This document shows positions 51,884-60,883 of a stretch of 64,000 nucleotides of DNA, piece by piece. Position numbers and translations under genes: made by a program. Positions within the stretch are counted from its first letter, which is position 1. Each line of letters starts with the position of its first letter. Below the pieces are notes generated by a model. The model saw nothing but the letters and a program-made list of their open reading frames with translations, was not told where the DNA came from and did not search any database. The stretch is from UBA935 sp031556725 (GTDB taxonomy: Bacteria; Bacillota; Clostridia; Lachnospirales; Lachnospiraceae). The DNA lies in assembly GCA_031556725.1 (NCBI GenBank), contig JAVBSL010000016.1, positions 29,240 through 93,239 on the forward strand, read 5' to 3'.

Positions 51884-53400
51884 TATTCTTTGTCACCTCC
51901 GGCAATAGTACTCATAATCTTACTCTGCGTCAAATCCTGGCCTGACAGCTCGCCGACCACTTTACGATCCCGCATAACCACCAATCGTGAACAGGTTCGA
52001 AGCATTTCGTCCGTTTCAGAGGAAATAAATGTAACACTCATACCTTCTGAAGCAAGCTTAAGCACTAATTTCTGAATGTCAATCTTGGTTCCTACGTCAA
52101 TACCTCTGGTGGGTTCATCTAAAATCAAGTACTCCGGGTTGGTCAGCAGCCAACGGGCCAGAATAACCTTTTGCTGATTTCCGCCGGAAAGAGATTTAAT
52201 CGGTGTATCAGCTGAAGCTGTCTTGATTCCCAAAAGAGAAATGTACTCATCGGCAAACTTGTTTGCTTCCGCTTTGGTAAAAGGCTTGAAAAATCCTTTC
52301 AGTACCTGCAAAGCCAGGATAATATTCTCACGGACGGAAAGATCGCCCACAATACCATCAACCTTACGATCTTCGGGAAGGTATGCGATACCGTTTCTCA
52401 TAGCATCCAAAGGTTTGGCAATCTTTATCTGTTTACCATCCTTTTTCACCGTTCCGCCGATCACCTTATCTGCACCGAAAATCGCCCGGACACACTCACT
52501 CCTGCCGGAACCCAGCAAACCTGTAAAACCGTTTACCTCACCTTTTTTAATATAAAAGTCAAAGGGTTTGATCCCTCCATTACTTACCAGTCCTTCCGCT
52601 TCAAATACCGGTGCTGCGGTATCATCCTGCACACTCTCCGAACTTTCTTCCCGGATTTCCGAAAGATCGTCCAATTCCTTGCCAAGCATCTTGGAAACCA
52701 ATTGAACCCGCGGCAGATCCTTGATCTCATATTCCCCCACCAATTTACCGTCACGTAAAACAGTAATCTTATCACACACCTCATATACCTGATCCAGGAA
52801 ATGGGTAACAAAAATAATGCCTACTCCCCTCGCCCGCAGATCCCGCATCAGTCCGAACAGCTTTGCAACCTCCTGCTCATCCAGAGAAGAGGTGGGTTCA
52901 TCCAGGATCAATACTTTACATTCCATATCAACCGCCCGGGCAATGGCCACCATCTGCTGAACTGCCAGAGAACAACTGGCCAACTGCATCGTTGCTTTTG
53001 CCGGTATATCAAGTGATGTCAGTATTTTTTCCGCATCTTCATTCATTTTTTTCCAGTTCTGTAAAGGACCGCTGGTCCGGCCAATATACATATTCTCCGC
53101 AACCGAAAGATTCGGGCACAGGGTAATTTCCTGATATACGGTACTGATTCCAAGTTTTTGTGCGTCCTGGGGCGACCGGATGATTACTTCCTTATCCTTT
53201 CCCTTTAGGAAAATCTGACCCTCATCTTTTCCGTAAACCCCAGTCAAGACTTTGATCAATGTAGATTTTCCGGCACCGTTTTCGCCCATCAGGGCATGGA
53301 TCTCGCCTTCACAAAGAGTGAAGTCCACTCCCTGCAATGCTCGTACCCCGGGAAAGTTTTTGTGGATATTTCTCATTTCTAATATCGGTATATTCTTCAC
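51883..53400 (-). CDS. ytfR: ABC sugar transporter ATPase, two-domain YtfR type
   Basis: A 505-residue double ATPase. First domain: GENGAGKST Walker A, degenerate signature LAVQQMVAIARA, ILDEPTSSLD Walker B. Second domain: degenerate Walker A GLLGSGRSE, clear signature LSGGNQQKV and ILDEPTRGID. This asymmetry is normal for the ribose/galactofuranose ABC class. The start is GTG at 53400, ten bases after GGAGG; a longer frame upstream has no such site. It energises the two permeases. It follows the binding protein gene across a terminator (53427-53471), so its expression may be partly attenuated. Confidence 0.93.
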   Translation of the reverse strand: MKNIPILEMRNIHKNFPGVRALQGVDFTLCEGEIHALMGENGAGKSTLIKVLTGVYGKDEGQIFLKGKDKEVIIRSPQDAQKLGISTVYQEITLCPNLSVAENMYIGRTSGPLQNWKKMNEDAEKILTSLDIPAKATMQLASCSLAVQQMVAIARAVDMECKVLILDEPTSSLDEQEVAKLFGLMRDLRARGVGIIFVTHFLDQVYEVCDKITVLRDGKLVGEYEIKDLPRVQLVSKMLGKELDDLSEIREESSESVQDDTAAPVFEAEGLVSNGGIKPFDFYIKKGEVNGFTGLLGSGRSECVRAIFGADKVIGGTVKKDGKQIKIAKPLDAMRNGIAYLPEDRKVDGIVGDLSVRENIILALQVLKGFFKPFTKAEANKFADEYISLLGIKTASADTPIKSLSGGNQQKVILARWLLTNPEYLILDEPTRGIDVGTKIDIQKLVLKLASEGMSVTFISSETDEMLRTCSRLVVMRDRKVVGELSGQDLTQSKIMSTIAGGDKE

Positions 53401-53426
53401 CAGTGTATCACCTCCTATTTGATAAA

Positions 53427-53471
53427 AAAGGCGCGGGCATGCGTACAAATCTCACGCTGCGCCGCGCCTTT
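53427..53471 (-). terminator. Attenuating terminator between binding protein and ABC genes
   Basis: AAAGGCGCG (53427-53435) pairs with CGCGCCTTT (53463-53471); on the minus strand it ends in six T's. It lies between the binding-protein stop and the ATPase start, the usual arrangement for making more binding protein than transporter. Confidence 0.85.
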
Positions 53472-53483
53472 CATTAATTCTGA

Positions 53484-54473
53484 TTAGATACCATATTTAT
53501 CAACATCTGCCTGAGTAATGGTAGCAGCGTCAAAACCTTTTTCGTCCATGATTACAGTTTTCTGTGCCGGAGCGCTGCCGCCTTCAATGGTTTTGATAAT
53601 ATCATTGATGTAGGAAGCCTGGAAAGGATTACACTGACCATCATAGTTCCAGTTTTGTTTCAACAGTTCTTCTAATGCCCATTTGTTGCAATCAAAGCCC
53701 ATAACTACTACGTCTTTACCAACGCCGTGAGAAATGTTTGCTTTATCAAGAGCTGCTACAGCGCCTTTAGCCATATCGTCATTCTCTGCATAAATTACGT
53801 TAAAGGATTCACCTGAGTCAATAACTGACTGAACGATCTGCTGTGCTTTTTCAGCATTCCACTCTGCGGTCTGCTGGGTAACCAGTGTCCATCCGTCAGA
53901 TGCTGCGGTTTTATCAAGAGCACCACTGCGTCCCTGCTGTGCTGCGGAACCCATCACACCCTGAAGGTGGATAATCTTATATTCGCTAAGTCCCTGGCCT
54001 TTTAACCAATCAACTGCGGTCTGGCCTTCCTTAGCCATATCGGAAACGATAGAAGCTTCATAAAGGCTTGGATCTGCATCGATAGTACGGTCAAATAAGA
54101 TAACTCTGATACCGGCATCCTGAGCATCCTTTAAAACAGAATCCCAACCTGCTGTATCTGCTGCGGAAAGCAGAAGATAATCAACGCCGTCCTGGATGAA
54201 CTTCTGAGCTGCGGTAATCTGCTCGTCGTTCTTAAGGCTGTAAGCAAATGATGCTTCGTATCCGTTTTCTTTGGTAAAGGTTTCTTTCATGTCTTTATCA
54301 TTGGCTGTACGATATCCGGATTCGTTGGGGTCGTTATTGATGATACCAACTTTGATCAAGCCGCCTGAGCTGCCTTTTGCTGCTCCTGATGTTTCTGTGC
54401 TTTTGGAACCGCAAGCGGTTAATCCAGCGACCATTGCTACAACCATGATGATTGCTAAAACTTTCTTCTTCAT
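53484..54473 (-). CDS. Sugar-binding lipoprotein of the ABC importer
   Basis: A 329-residue lipoprotein: signal KKKVLAIIMVVAMVAGLTAC with lipobox LTAC, then a Gly/Ser linker and a periplasmic-binding fold (IGIINNDPNESGYRTANDKDM-like entry, VDYLLLSAADTAGWDSVLKDA, VILFDRTIDADPSLYEASIV, IIHLQGVMGSAAQQGRSGALDK, NVIYAENDDMAKGAVAAL). It belongs with the YtfQ/ribose-binding class and is the likely extracellular receptor of the importer. GGGAGG precedes the ATG at 54473. It is first in the ABC operon, before the terminator at 53427. Confidence 0.9.
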   Translation of the reverse strand: MKKKVLAIIMVVAMVAGLTACGSKSTETSGAAKGSSGGLIKVGIINNDPNESGYRTANDKDMKETFTKENGYEASFAYSLKNDEQITAAQKFIQDGVDYLLLSAADTAGWDSVLKDAQDAGIRVILFDRTIDADPSLYEASIVSDMAKEGQTAVDWLKGQGLSEYKIIHLQGVMGSAAQQGRSGALDKTAASDGWTLVTQQTAEWNAEKAQQIVQSVIDSGESFNVIYAENDDMAKGAVAALDKANISHGVGKDVVVMGFDCNKWALEELLKQNWNYDGQCNPFQASYINDIIKTIEGGSAPAQKTVIMDEKGFDAATITQADVDKYGI

Positions 54474-54649
54474 TTCTGATCCTCCCATATACATTGGTTT
54501 TTCAAAGAACTATTTCTTTGATGATCCTATCATATGACTTATTTATCCCAAATTCCATGGAGATAGCTCACGCAAAAGTTAAAATTTTTATTGGGAATTA
54601 TATTAAGATCAGAAAAAAGTTTGTTTTTCTATTTTACAAGTTGATTTTT

Positions 54650-56101
54650 CTATTTTTCCTCTTCTATACAGGGTAATACAATGCTGACAATCGTTCTCTC
54701 CCCATAAATACTCTCTATGGAAATTCCGTACCTTTCTCCGAAATTCAAACGAATTCTTTCATTCACATTGTATAAACCGTAAATCACTTTTCCTGTAGAT
54801 GCCTTATTCCGGATGCCGTTCTGAATCTGCAAAAGACGTTCCGCGCTGATACCGATACCGTTATCTTCTATTTGAATCAGGAAAAAATCCTTTTCCTTTC
54901 TCCCGCTGATTATAATCTCACCGAAGCCGCGTTTATTCTTAATACCATGATACAGGGCATTTTCCACAAGAGGCTGGATGGTAATCTTGGGAATCAGATA
55001 TCTATTCAATTCTTCCGGTATGTGAATTTCATACTTCAAAATGTCCTGATACCGGACCTGCTGAATTTCCAGATAGCTTCGAACATGCTGCAATTCTTCT
55101 TTTATCGAAACGATATCCTTTCCCTGATTCAAAGAGGTCCGGAAAAAATCCGACAGACTTCCCACCATGCCGACCACCTTCTTCTGCTCACCGGCTTCGG
55201 CCAGCCAGATGATCGCATCCAGAGTATTATAAAGAAAATGCGGGTTGATCTGGGATTGCAGCAGTTCAAATTCTGCCTTCCGCAATCTGATCTGCTCCGT
55301 TGTTACCTGTTCTAACAGCTCATTAATCTTATCAATCATGGTATTTAACGAATCACTGAGCATCGTGGCTTCCACACCGGTCCGAACATCAGAGCGGACC
55401 GTCAGATCCCCCTTGGCTACCTGTTCCGTTACCTCTGTCAGCATTTTGATGGGGTGGGTAATACTCAGGGGAATATAATAAGAAAGAAATAAAAGCAAGA
55501 TCAAGATCGCTACTGATGCAATAATTGAGAATCGGATCATTGTCATGAAAAAATTCTGATACTCGGTACGTGCCTGCTGAATATCCCCAATCTCATAAAA
55601 AATATATTCAAAAATAGTTTCCCGAAGTAACGAGGTAACGATCTGAACATCATTCTCCCATATTTCAATATTATCCTCGTATTTATTGCCCGCCCGCAGA
55701 TTTTCTTTAATACGTTCAATATAAGTTCCCAGATTGGTCAGGTATTTCTTCACACTTTTCAGGCGGTTCACATTTTCCTGCTGACTGGTCAGTTCCTCGA
55801 GCCCTCTGACGATACGGTTAGCTTCGGTCAGCATCCCATTCAGGTTGGATTCCTCAATAGTCTTGTTCTCTACAATCAAAAGGTAGGTCTCGTAGTCAAA
55901 ATCCTTCTTAAAATCCAGGCTGAATTCGCTGGCAACCGAGATTGAATTAATCATATTTTCATAGCTGCGATTTCCGGCCCATAAATTGTAAAAGCAAAAA
56001 ATCAGAAACAGGACAATAGGGGCCAGCAGGAGTATATAGGAATATCTGATTTTGACATCCAGGGTTGCGTCATTATAAATCCGCTTCAGTTTTTCCTTCA
56101 T
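54650..56101 (-). CDS. YesM-type sensor histidine kinase
   Basis: A 483-residue kinase: membrane helix 1 (about 21-43), a helical extracellular sensor (about 44-180), membrane helix 2 (about 183-207), HAMP (about 208-260), then His_kinase with LLQSQINPHFLYNTLDAIIW and HATPase_c with VENALYHGIKNK and DNGIGISAERLLQIQNG. The sensor lacks a Cache fold and looks like a four-helix bundle. Its ATG overlaps the stop of the YesN-type regulator (ATGA), so they are a coupled pair. Likely sensor for the ABC importer operon just downstream. Confidence 0.93.
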   Translation of the reverse strand: MKEKLKRIYNDATLDVKIRYSYILLLAPIVLFLIFCFYNLWAGNRSYENMINSISVASEFSLDFKKDFDYETYLLIVENKTIEESNLNGMLTEANRIVRGLEELTSQQENVNRLKSVKKYLTNLGTYIERIKENLRAGNKYEDNIEIWENDVQIVTSLLRETIFEYIFYEIGDIQQARTEYQNFFMTMIRFSIIASVAILILLLFLSYYIPLSITHPIKMLTEVTEQVAKGDLTVRSDVRTGVEATMLSDSLNTMIDKINELLEQVTTEQIRLRKAEFELLQSQINPHFLYNTLDAIIWLAEAGEQKKVVGMVGSLSDFFRTSLNQGKDIVSIKEELQHVRSYLEIQQVRYQDILKYEIHIPEELNRYLIPKITIQPLVENALYHGIKNKRGFGEIIISGRKEKDFFLIQIEDNGIGISAERLLQIQNGIRNKASTGKVIYGLYNVNERIRLNFGERYGISIESIYGERTIVSIVLPCIEEEK

Positions 56102-57723
56102 CCTTCCTCTCCTTCCGGATTTTTATCGCCACGATATTGGGTCGGTGTCACGCCCTGGGTCTTTTTGAACAAATAGGAAAAATAATGGGGATCCTTATAC
56201 CCAACTTCAAGACTGATCTCACTGCTTCGTTTTCCGGTACAGCGAAGAAGCTCTTTGGCTTTGCTCATTCGATAATCCGTCAAATACTTGGTAAACGTCT
56301 GTCCGGTCTGCTGACTGAATACCATACTTAAGTGATTGGGGGAAAAATTCACATGCAAGGCAAGCAGATTCAGTGATAATTCCTCCTCTGCATAGTTCTT
56401 TTCGATATAACGCATCACTTCATCCACAATGTCTTCATAGCGGTTACTTGCTCTTTTTTCCCGCAGTTCCAACGCCTTTTTAATAATCTTGAAAATATAA
56501 TCAATGGCACCTTCCTCATTTTGTATTGCTCCGGGAGTGGCATCAATGGGGGGGATTTCGTCTTTGGGAATCTGCAGTCCTTCCAGAAAATCGACCACAC
56601 AGAAGTAAGCATCCATAGTAATATATTGCCTGAACAGGTTGGATTTCATCGCACTTTTTCCAAGATCCTTAAAAAACTCCTCCACAAAATAAATGGCTTC
56701 CTCCCGGTCACCAAACTTAAGAAATTCCTTGATTTTACTCCTGTCAATCTGCTTTGGGTCAACATTACTGATATCAAATTGCTCCTGTTCCAGATAAATA
56801 CTCTGTTCCAGCTCTTCACTGCTTAATATCCGGCTTTCCTTAACAAGATAGCGATGGGCAAAGGCATGACTGGCCTGTTCAAATGAGGCCGGTAGCTCCC
56901 TTAGCCGATTGACCGGCATACCGATTCCGCCAAAGTAGCGAACATCTTCGTAATTTATCAGGATATCTTTCATTCTGTTCAGATACTCATTCTGAACCGC
57001 TTCCAGCTCCTCCCTGGAATCCGCCTTAAAAAGAAGGGCTTTTCCTTCCAGGTTTCGGTCAAAGATCAATAAGTGTGCTTCATCTTCCAGTTTTTCGATT
57101 TTTTCTTCTATTTCAACGAGGCGGTTTGAATACTCATCATGGGCATGATTCATGGACTGTATTTTGACCAAAATGATGTTGTACCACAAAGAAGACAGAT
57201 CCACATCCAGTTTGTCCGCAATCTCCAATAGTTCTGCTGCCGACTTGGAGCCTGTAACCAGATAATGAAATAAATTCTTTCTTTCTCTGAGAAAGTTTTC
57301 CTCCATTTCCTTCATATACATCTCGCGGATTTTCCGTTCCTGCTGCTTTTCTTCAATCTTCACCGCAAGTCCGTCAACCGCCCGCAAAAGGTCCTCACCG
57401 TTGATCGGTTTGGAAAGGTATTCGGCAATACCAATCTTAATCCCTTCCTTGGCATATTCGAACTCTTCATATCCTGATAAAATAATGATTTCAATCCAGG
57501 GCAATTCTTTTTTAATCAGCCTGCTTAGTGCCAAACCATCCATAAACGGCATTCGGATGTCGGTAATTACAATGTCCGGCTTTAACTTCTGAATCATCGG
57601 AAAAGCCAATTCGCCATCGCCGGCCTCTCCACTGAATTCATATCCGTGTGCCTTCCAGTCAATATTGTTTTTGATCCCCTCACGTACCACAAACTCGTCT
57701 TCTACCAAAAATACCTTTAACAT
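56098..57723 (-). CDS. YesN-type AraC-family response regulator
   Basis: A 541-residue regulator: receiver domain (1-120; VFLVEDEFVVREGIKNNID, IVITDIRMPFMDGLAL with phospho-acceptor Asp55, YLSKPINGEDL), a long helical middle part (about 130-420), and a C-terminal AraC DNA-binding domain (about 430-535; LNLLALHVNFSPNHLSMVFS, SEISLEVGYKDPHYFSYLFKK). It should activate transcription of a nearby operon, most likely the binding-protein and ABC genes, when phosphorylated by the kinase at 54650. AGGGG precedes the ATG; the hybrid kinase gene ends 17 bases upstream. Confidence 0.93.
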   Translation of the reverse strand: MLKVFLVEDEFVVREGIKNNIDWKAHGYEFSGEAGDGELAFPMIQKLKPDIVITDIRMPFMDGLALSRLIKKELPWIEIIILSGYEEFEYAKEGIKIGIAEYLSKPINGEDLLRAVDGLAVKIEEKQQERKIREMYMKEMEENFLRERKNLFHYLVTGSKSAAELLEIADKLDVDLSSLWYNIILVKIQSMNHAHDEYSNRLVEIEEKIEKLEDEAHLLIFDRNLEGKALLFKADSREELEAVQNEYLNRMKDILINYEDVRYFGGIGMPVNRLRELPASFEQASHAFAHRYLVKESRILSSEELEQSIYLEQEQFDISNVDPKQIDRSKIKEFLKFGDREEAIYFVEEFFKDLGKSAMKSNLFRQYITMDAYFCVVDFLEGLQIPKDEIPPIDATPGAIQNEEGAIDYIFKIIKKALELREKRASNRYEDIVDEVMRYIEKNYAEEELSLNLLALHVNFSPNHLSMVFSQQTGQTFTKYLTDYRMSKAKELLRCTGKRSSEISLEVGYKDPHYFSYLFKKTQGVTPTQYRGDKNPEGEEG

Positions 57724-57740
57724 AACTACCCCTGCCTTTA

Positions 57741-60569
57741 TTATCTATCATTGCTTTTTCTTAATTCCGCCATAATTCTAAACATTTTATTGGTATCAAT
57801 GGGCTTTGCAATATGCTCATTCATACCCGCTTCTTTTGATTTCTGGACATCCTCTGCAAAAGCATTTGCCGTCATGGCAACAATCGGTATGGTCATGGCA
57901 TCTGTCCGATCCAGTTGACGGATAGCCTTCGCTGCTGTTAATCCATCCATCACCGGCATCATAATATCCATCAGAATTATATCAAACTGATTAATCTTTG
58001 ATTGGGCAAAAGTATTAATTGCCTTCTGACCATCAGTTGCAACTGTCACCGATACTCCGGCATCCTCCAACAAATACTGGACAATTTCCAGATTCACTTC
58101 ATTATCCTCTACCAGCAAAACCTTCATACCGGATATTGCCGCTGCACATTCCTCTCCGGCAAAAACCGGCTGCTGAGAGGGATTGGGGTCAATCTTAAAA
58201 GGAATTGTAATTGTAAATGTGGTACCTACATCTTTCTGACTCTCCACCGATATGGTTCCATTCATTTGCTCTACGATTTTCTTTACAATGGATAGCCCAA
58301 GACCGGATCCGCTATAAATGGTACGTCCTTCACTGCTTTCCTGAGTAAATGATTCAAACATGTATTCCTGGAACTGTTCACTGATGCCCACGCCGCTATC
58401 TGTAACCGTAAATTGATAAGTAACCTCTTCACTTGTATAAGAGACCTCTTCTACTGTCAAAATAACGGTTCCGCCCACCTTATTGTACTTAATCGCATTG
58501 GTGACTACATTTACATACACTTGCCGGATGTGCAGAGGACTTCCGATCAGATCGGAATGGATCAGATTCCTTCCCCCCGATTCACTGACGGTAATCCCTT
58601 TTTCCGCTGCCAGAGGCTGCAGAATATCCAGACAGCTTCTAAGCAAGTCCCGCATATTAAAGGATTCTTCCGCAAACTCGATACCTCCTGCTTCCAATTT
58701 GCTCATATCCAGTATATCATTGATGAGAGAAAGCAGGTAGCCGGAGGAGGTACGGATTTTATCATGATATTCTTTTACCTTTTCCGGATCATTCAGATAT
58801 TTTTCCGAAATATCCAACATTCCCATAATACCATTCATAGGTGTTCGAATATCATGAGACATTCTGCTTAAGAATTCAGATTTAGCCGCATTGGCCCGAA
58901 CCGCTTCCTCTTTTGCTTCCAATAAATTTTTACGGTTTCTGGTAGTAACCACCGCATAGCGAAGAAACACCGCAGAAATAAGCACAAAAATGACTAATGC
59001 AATTACAACGATGACAATAACATTGTTTTTCAAAATATCCAATAACGAATAATGCTTCTCAACATGTGACGCGGAAACCAGTGCATCATAAATAATCGAA
59101 TTGGGGGTAATTGAAACACCGCGGCTGATAAAGGTCATAAACGGAATATCATCACCACGTACCGCCATACAAATATCAACACCGTTTTGAAGCGGTACCT
59201 TCTTTATATCATACAAAGAATTGTCTTTTTGCTCCAAAATTTGATAAACATTGGTATTTACAATGGTGCTGTTGGCTTCTCCCGCCCGAACCGCCTTCAT
59301 GCAATCCCGGCCGGAGCCGCATTCCACAATTTCAGCTTCCGGATAATAAAGCTTCACATAGTATTTCTGAAACGGACTCTCCGCACTGATCGCAATTTTT
59401 TCTGTCATTTCCTGCATTGATAATTCATCATTCACATAAAGCAGGGTCATCGTACCGGATATCAATTCGTCGGTCAAACAAAAGCCCTGTTCTTCTGCCG
59501 ACCAATAGTCTCCCAGCACCGGCATCATCACATCAATTTCCTTACGATTCAAGGCTTCCCGCATTTCACTGTACAAAAAATATTCTTGATAATTGAAGGA
59601 TACACCATATTTTTCCCCGATGTAAGAAAGTACTGCCGGGCCCATTCCGCTCACCCCTCCGGTCTTGGAATCCGCAAAACAATATGGTGCATAATCACCT
59701 ACATATCCCACGTTAATAGTATGATGTGATGCAATATATTCTTTTTCTTCGGCCGTTAAGGTTTCTGTGATTAAAGAAGAACCGGTTATGTATTTCTGAT
59801 ATACCTCATTATTATAAAACCGATTTCCTGCCTGTATTTTGGAAAGCGCACCATTCAGATCCTCTAAAATATCCTCTCTATTCTTACTTACACCAAAGTA
59901 AAACGGGGAATCTCCTATTTTAATAATCGGCACCCAATTGGCATTGTTTTCGTTTCGGTTAGTAATTGTTGCCGTTATGGAAGCATCCAGTTCCCCATTG
60001 TTCAGTGCCAGAATCCGTTCTTTGGAATCTGTATATTCTACCACTTCACAGGTAATTCCCTTCTGCTCGCACCACTCGGTGAATATAGCTTGCTGAAAGC
60101 TTCCTTTGCTGACACCGACTCGTTTCCCATTAAGCGTTGTTTCATCATCCGGGTTAATGGCTGTCTGATCCGCAAGTGCATAAACATAATAGCTCTCACG
60201 TCCTTGATCTTCCGTGGAGTAGAGGATATCCTTTGCACGTTCTTCGGTGTAGGACAGGTTTCCCATAATATCTACTTCACCTGCTTTCAGCATCTCTAAC
60301 AGCTCACTGAATCTGCCATATACGTATTCATATCTCCAACCGGTATAATATGAAATTTGCTGATAATATTCGTATCCAAATCCACTCTTGGGCTGGCCTT
60401 CCCCACCCTCCTGATAACCGGGGGCAAGAAGATATGCCACACGTACAACTTTCTGTTCATCATCCTGCTCCGAAGCATGTACCGACATTGTTGTTACGCA
60501 TAAACCTATAAAAAGCAAGAGTGCCATAAGCAAACTGCTGATCCTTCGCATTCTTCTTTGTTTTATCAT
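57741..60569 (-). CDS. BvgS-like hybrid sensor kinase with two solute-binding domains
   Basis: A 942-residue kinase. Order seen: signal/anchor (about 8-30), two extracellular solute-binding (SBP_bac_3) domains (about 42-265 and 282-505), membrane helix (about 517-537), coiled coil, HisKA with FLSRMSHDIRTPMNGIMGM (His near 572), HATPase_c (DSGVGISEQF, GSGLGLSIVKKIVEQMNG) and a receiver (VLLVEDNEVNLEIV, ILMDIMMPVMDGL). The paired solute-binding domains resemble those of Venus-flytrap sensor kinases for amino acids or other small molecules. No separate phosphotransfer domain is present. The ATG at 60569 lies 11 bases after AAAGGAGG. It heads the kinase-regulator cluster. Confidence 0.93.
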   Translation of the reverse strand: MIKQRRMRRISSLLMALLLFIGLCVTTMSVHASEQDDEQKVVRVAYLLAPGYQEGGEGQPKSGFGYEYYQQISYYTGWRYEYVYGRFSELLEMLKAGEVDIMGNLSYTEERAKDILYSTEDQGRESYYVYALADQTAINPDDETTLNGKRVGVSKGSFQQAIFTEWCEQKGITCEVVEYTDSKERILALNNGELDASITATITNRNENNANWVPIIKIGDSPFYFGVSKNREDILEDLNGALSKIQAGNRFYNNEVYQKYITGSSLITETLTAEEKEYIASHHTINVGYVGDYAPYCFADSKTGGVSGMGPAVLSYIGEKYGVSFNYQEYFLYSEMREALNRKEIDVMMPVLGDYWSAEEQGFCLTDELISGTMTLLYVNDELSMQEMTEKIAISAESPFQKYYVKLYYPEAEIVECGSGRDCMKAVRAGEANSTIVNTNVYQILEQKDNSLYDIKKVPLQNGVDICMAVRGDDIPFMTFISRGVSITPNSIIYDALVSASHVEKHYSLLDILKNNVIVIVVIALVIFVLISAVFLRYAVVTTRNRKNLLEAKEEAVRANAAKSEFLSRMSHDIRTPMNGIMGMLDISEKYLNDPEKVKEYHDKIRTSSGYLLSLINDILDMSKLEAGGIEFAEESFNMRDLLRSCLDILQPLAAEKGITVSESGGRNLIHSDLIGSPLHIRQVYVNVVTNAIKYNKVGGTVILTVEEVSYTSEEVTYQFTVTDSGVGISEQFQEYMFESFTQESSEGRTIYSGSGLGLSIVKKIVEQMNGTISVESQKDVGTTFTITIPFKIDPNPSQQPVFAGEECAAAISGMKVLLVEDNEVNLEIVQYLLEDAGVSVTVATDGQKAINTFAQSKINQFDIILMDIMMPVMDGLTAAKAIRQLDRTDAMTIPIVAMTANAFAEDVQKSKEAGMNEHIAKPIDTNKMFRIMAELRKSNDR

Positions 60570-60655
60570 TAGGAAAAGTGCCTCCTTTATCATTTTAATA
60601 TATGTTTCTTTAGTATACATTATTTTAATAAAGTGAACCACCCATTTATAAAAAT

Positions 60656-60694
60656 CCCCCTTTTGTTAGAAATTTTGACTAACAAAAAGGGGGG
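60656..60694 (-). terminator. Terminator of the clpB operon
   Basis: A long stem, CCCCCTTTTGTTAG (60656-60669) with CTAACAAAAAGGGGG (60679-60693, one bulge), is followed on the minus strand by ATTTTTATAAA. It closes the clpB-DUF4250 unit. Confidence 0.85.
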
Positions 60695-60709
60695 CAAGTA
60701 TTGCTGTGT

Positions 60710-60883
60710 CTATTTAAATTGGTTAGACTCTGCATGATATATATAATCTATGGCTGCCAGTTTGGTCCTAATCTCATCTTCTTCCAACTGTAAATCTTCA
60801 CACAGCACTTGCAGCGATGGGTAGTAATCACGCAGCTTTAGATTGATAAAACTCAAGAGCATAACGGGGTCTTTGGGAATCAT
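60710..60883 (-). CDS. DUF4250 small protein
   Basis: A 57-residue protein (MIPKDPVMLLSFINLKLRDY, YPSLQVLCEDLQLEEDEIRT, then a short C-terminal part) that matches DUF4250 in length and sequence. The family is a small helical domain of unknown function common in Clostridia. Its ATG overlaps the clpB stop codon by one base (TAATG) and AAAGGAAAAAG lies just upstream, so its translation is coupled to clpB. Confidence 0.88.
   Translation of the reverse strand: MIPKDPVMLLSFINLKLRDYYPSLQVLCEDLQLEEDEIRTKLAAIDYIYHAESNQFK

Noticed and set aside
51883..53448. Second Walker A of the sugar ATPase as a damaging mutation
   Set aside because: GSGRSE in the second half and a degenerate signature in the first are normal for the ribose/galactofuranose ABC ATPase class.
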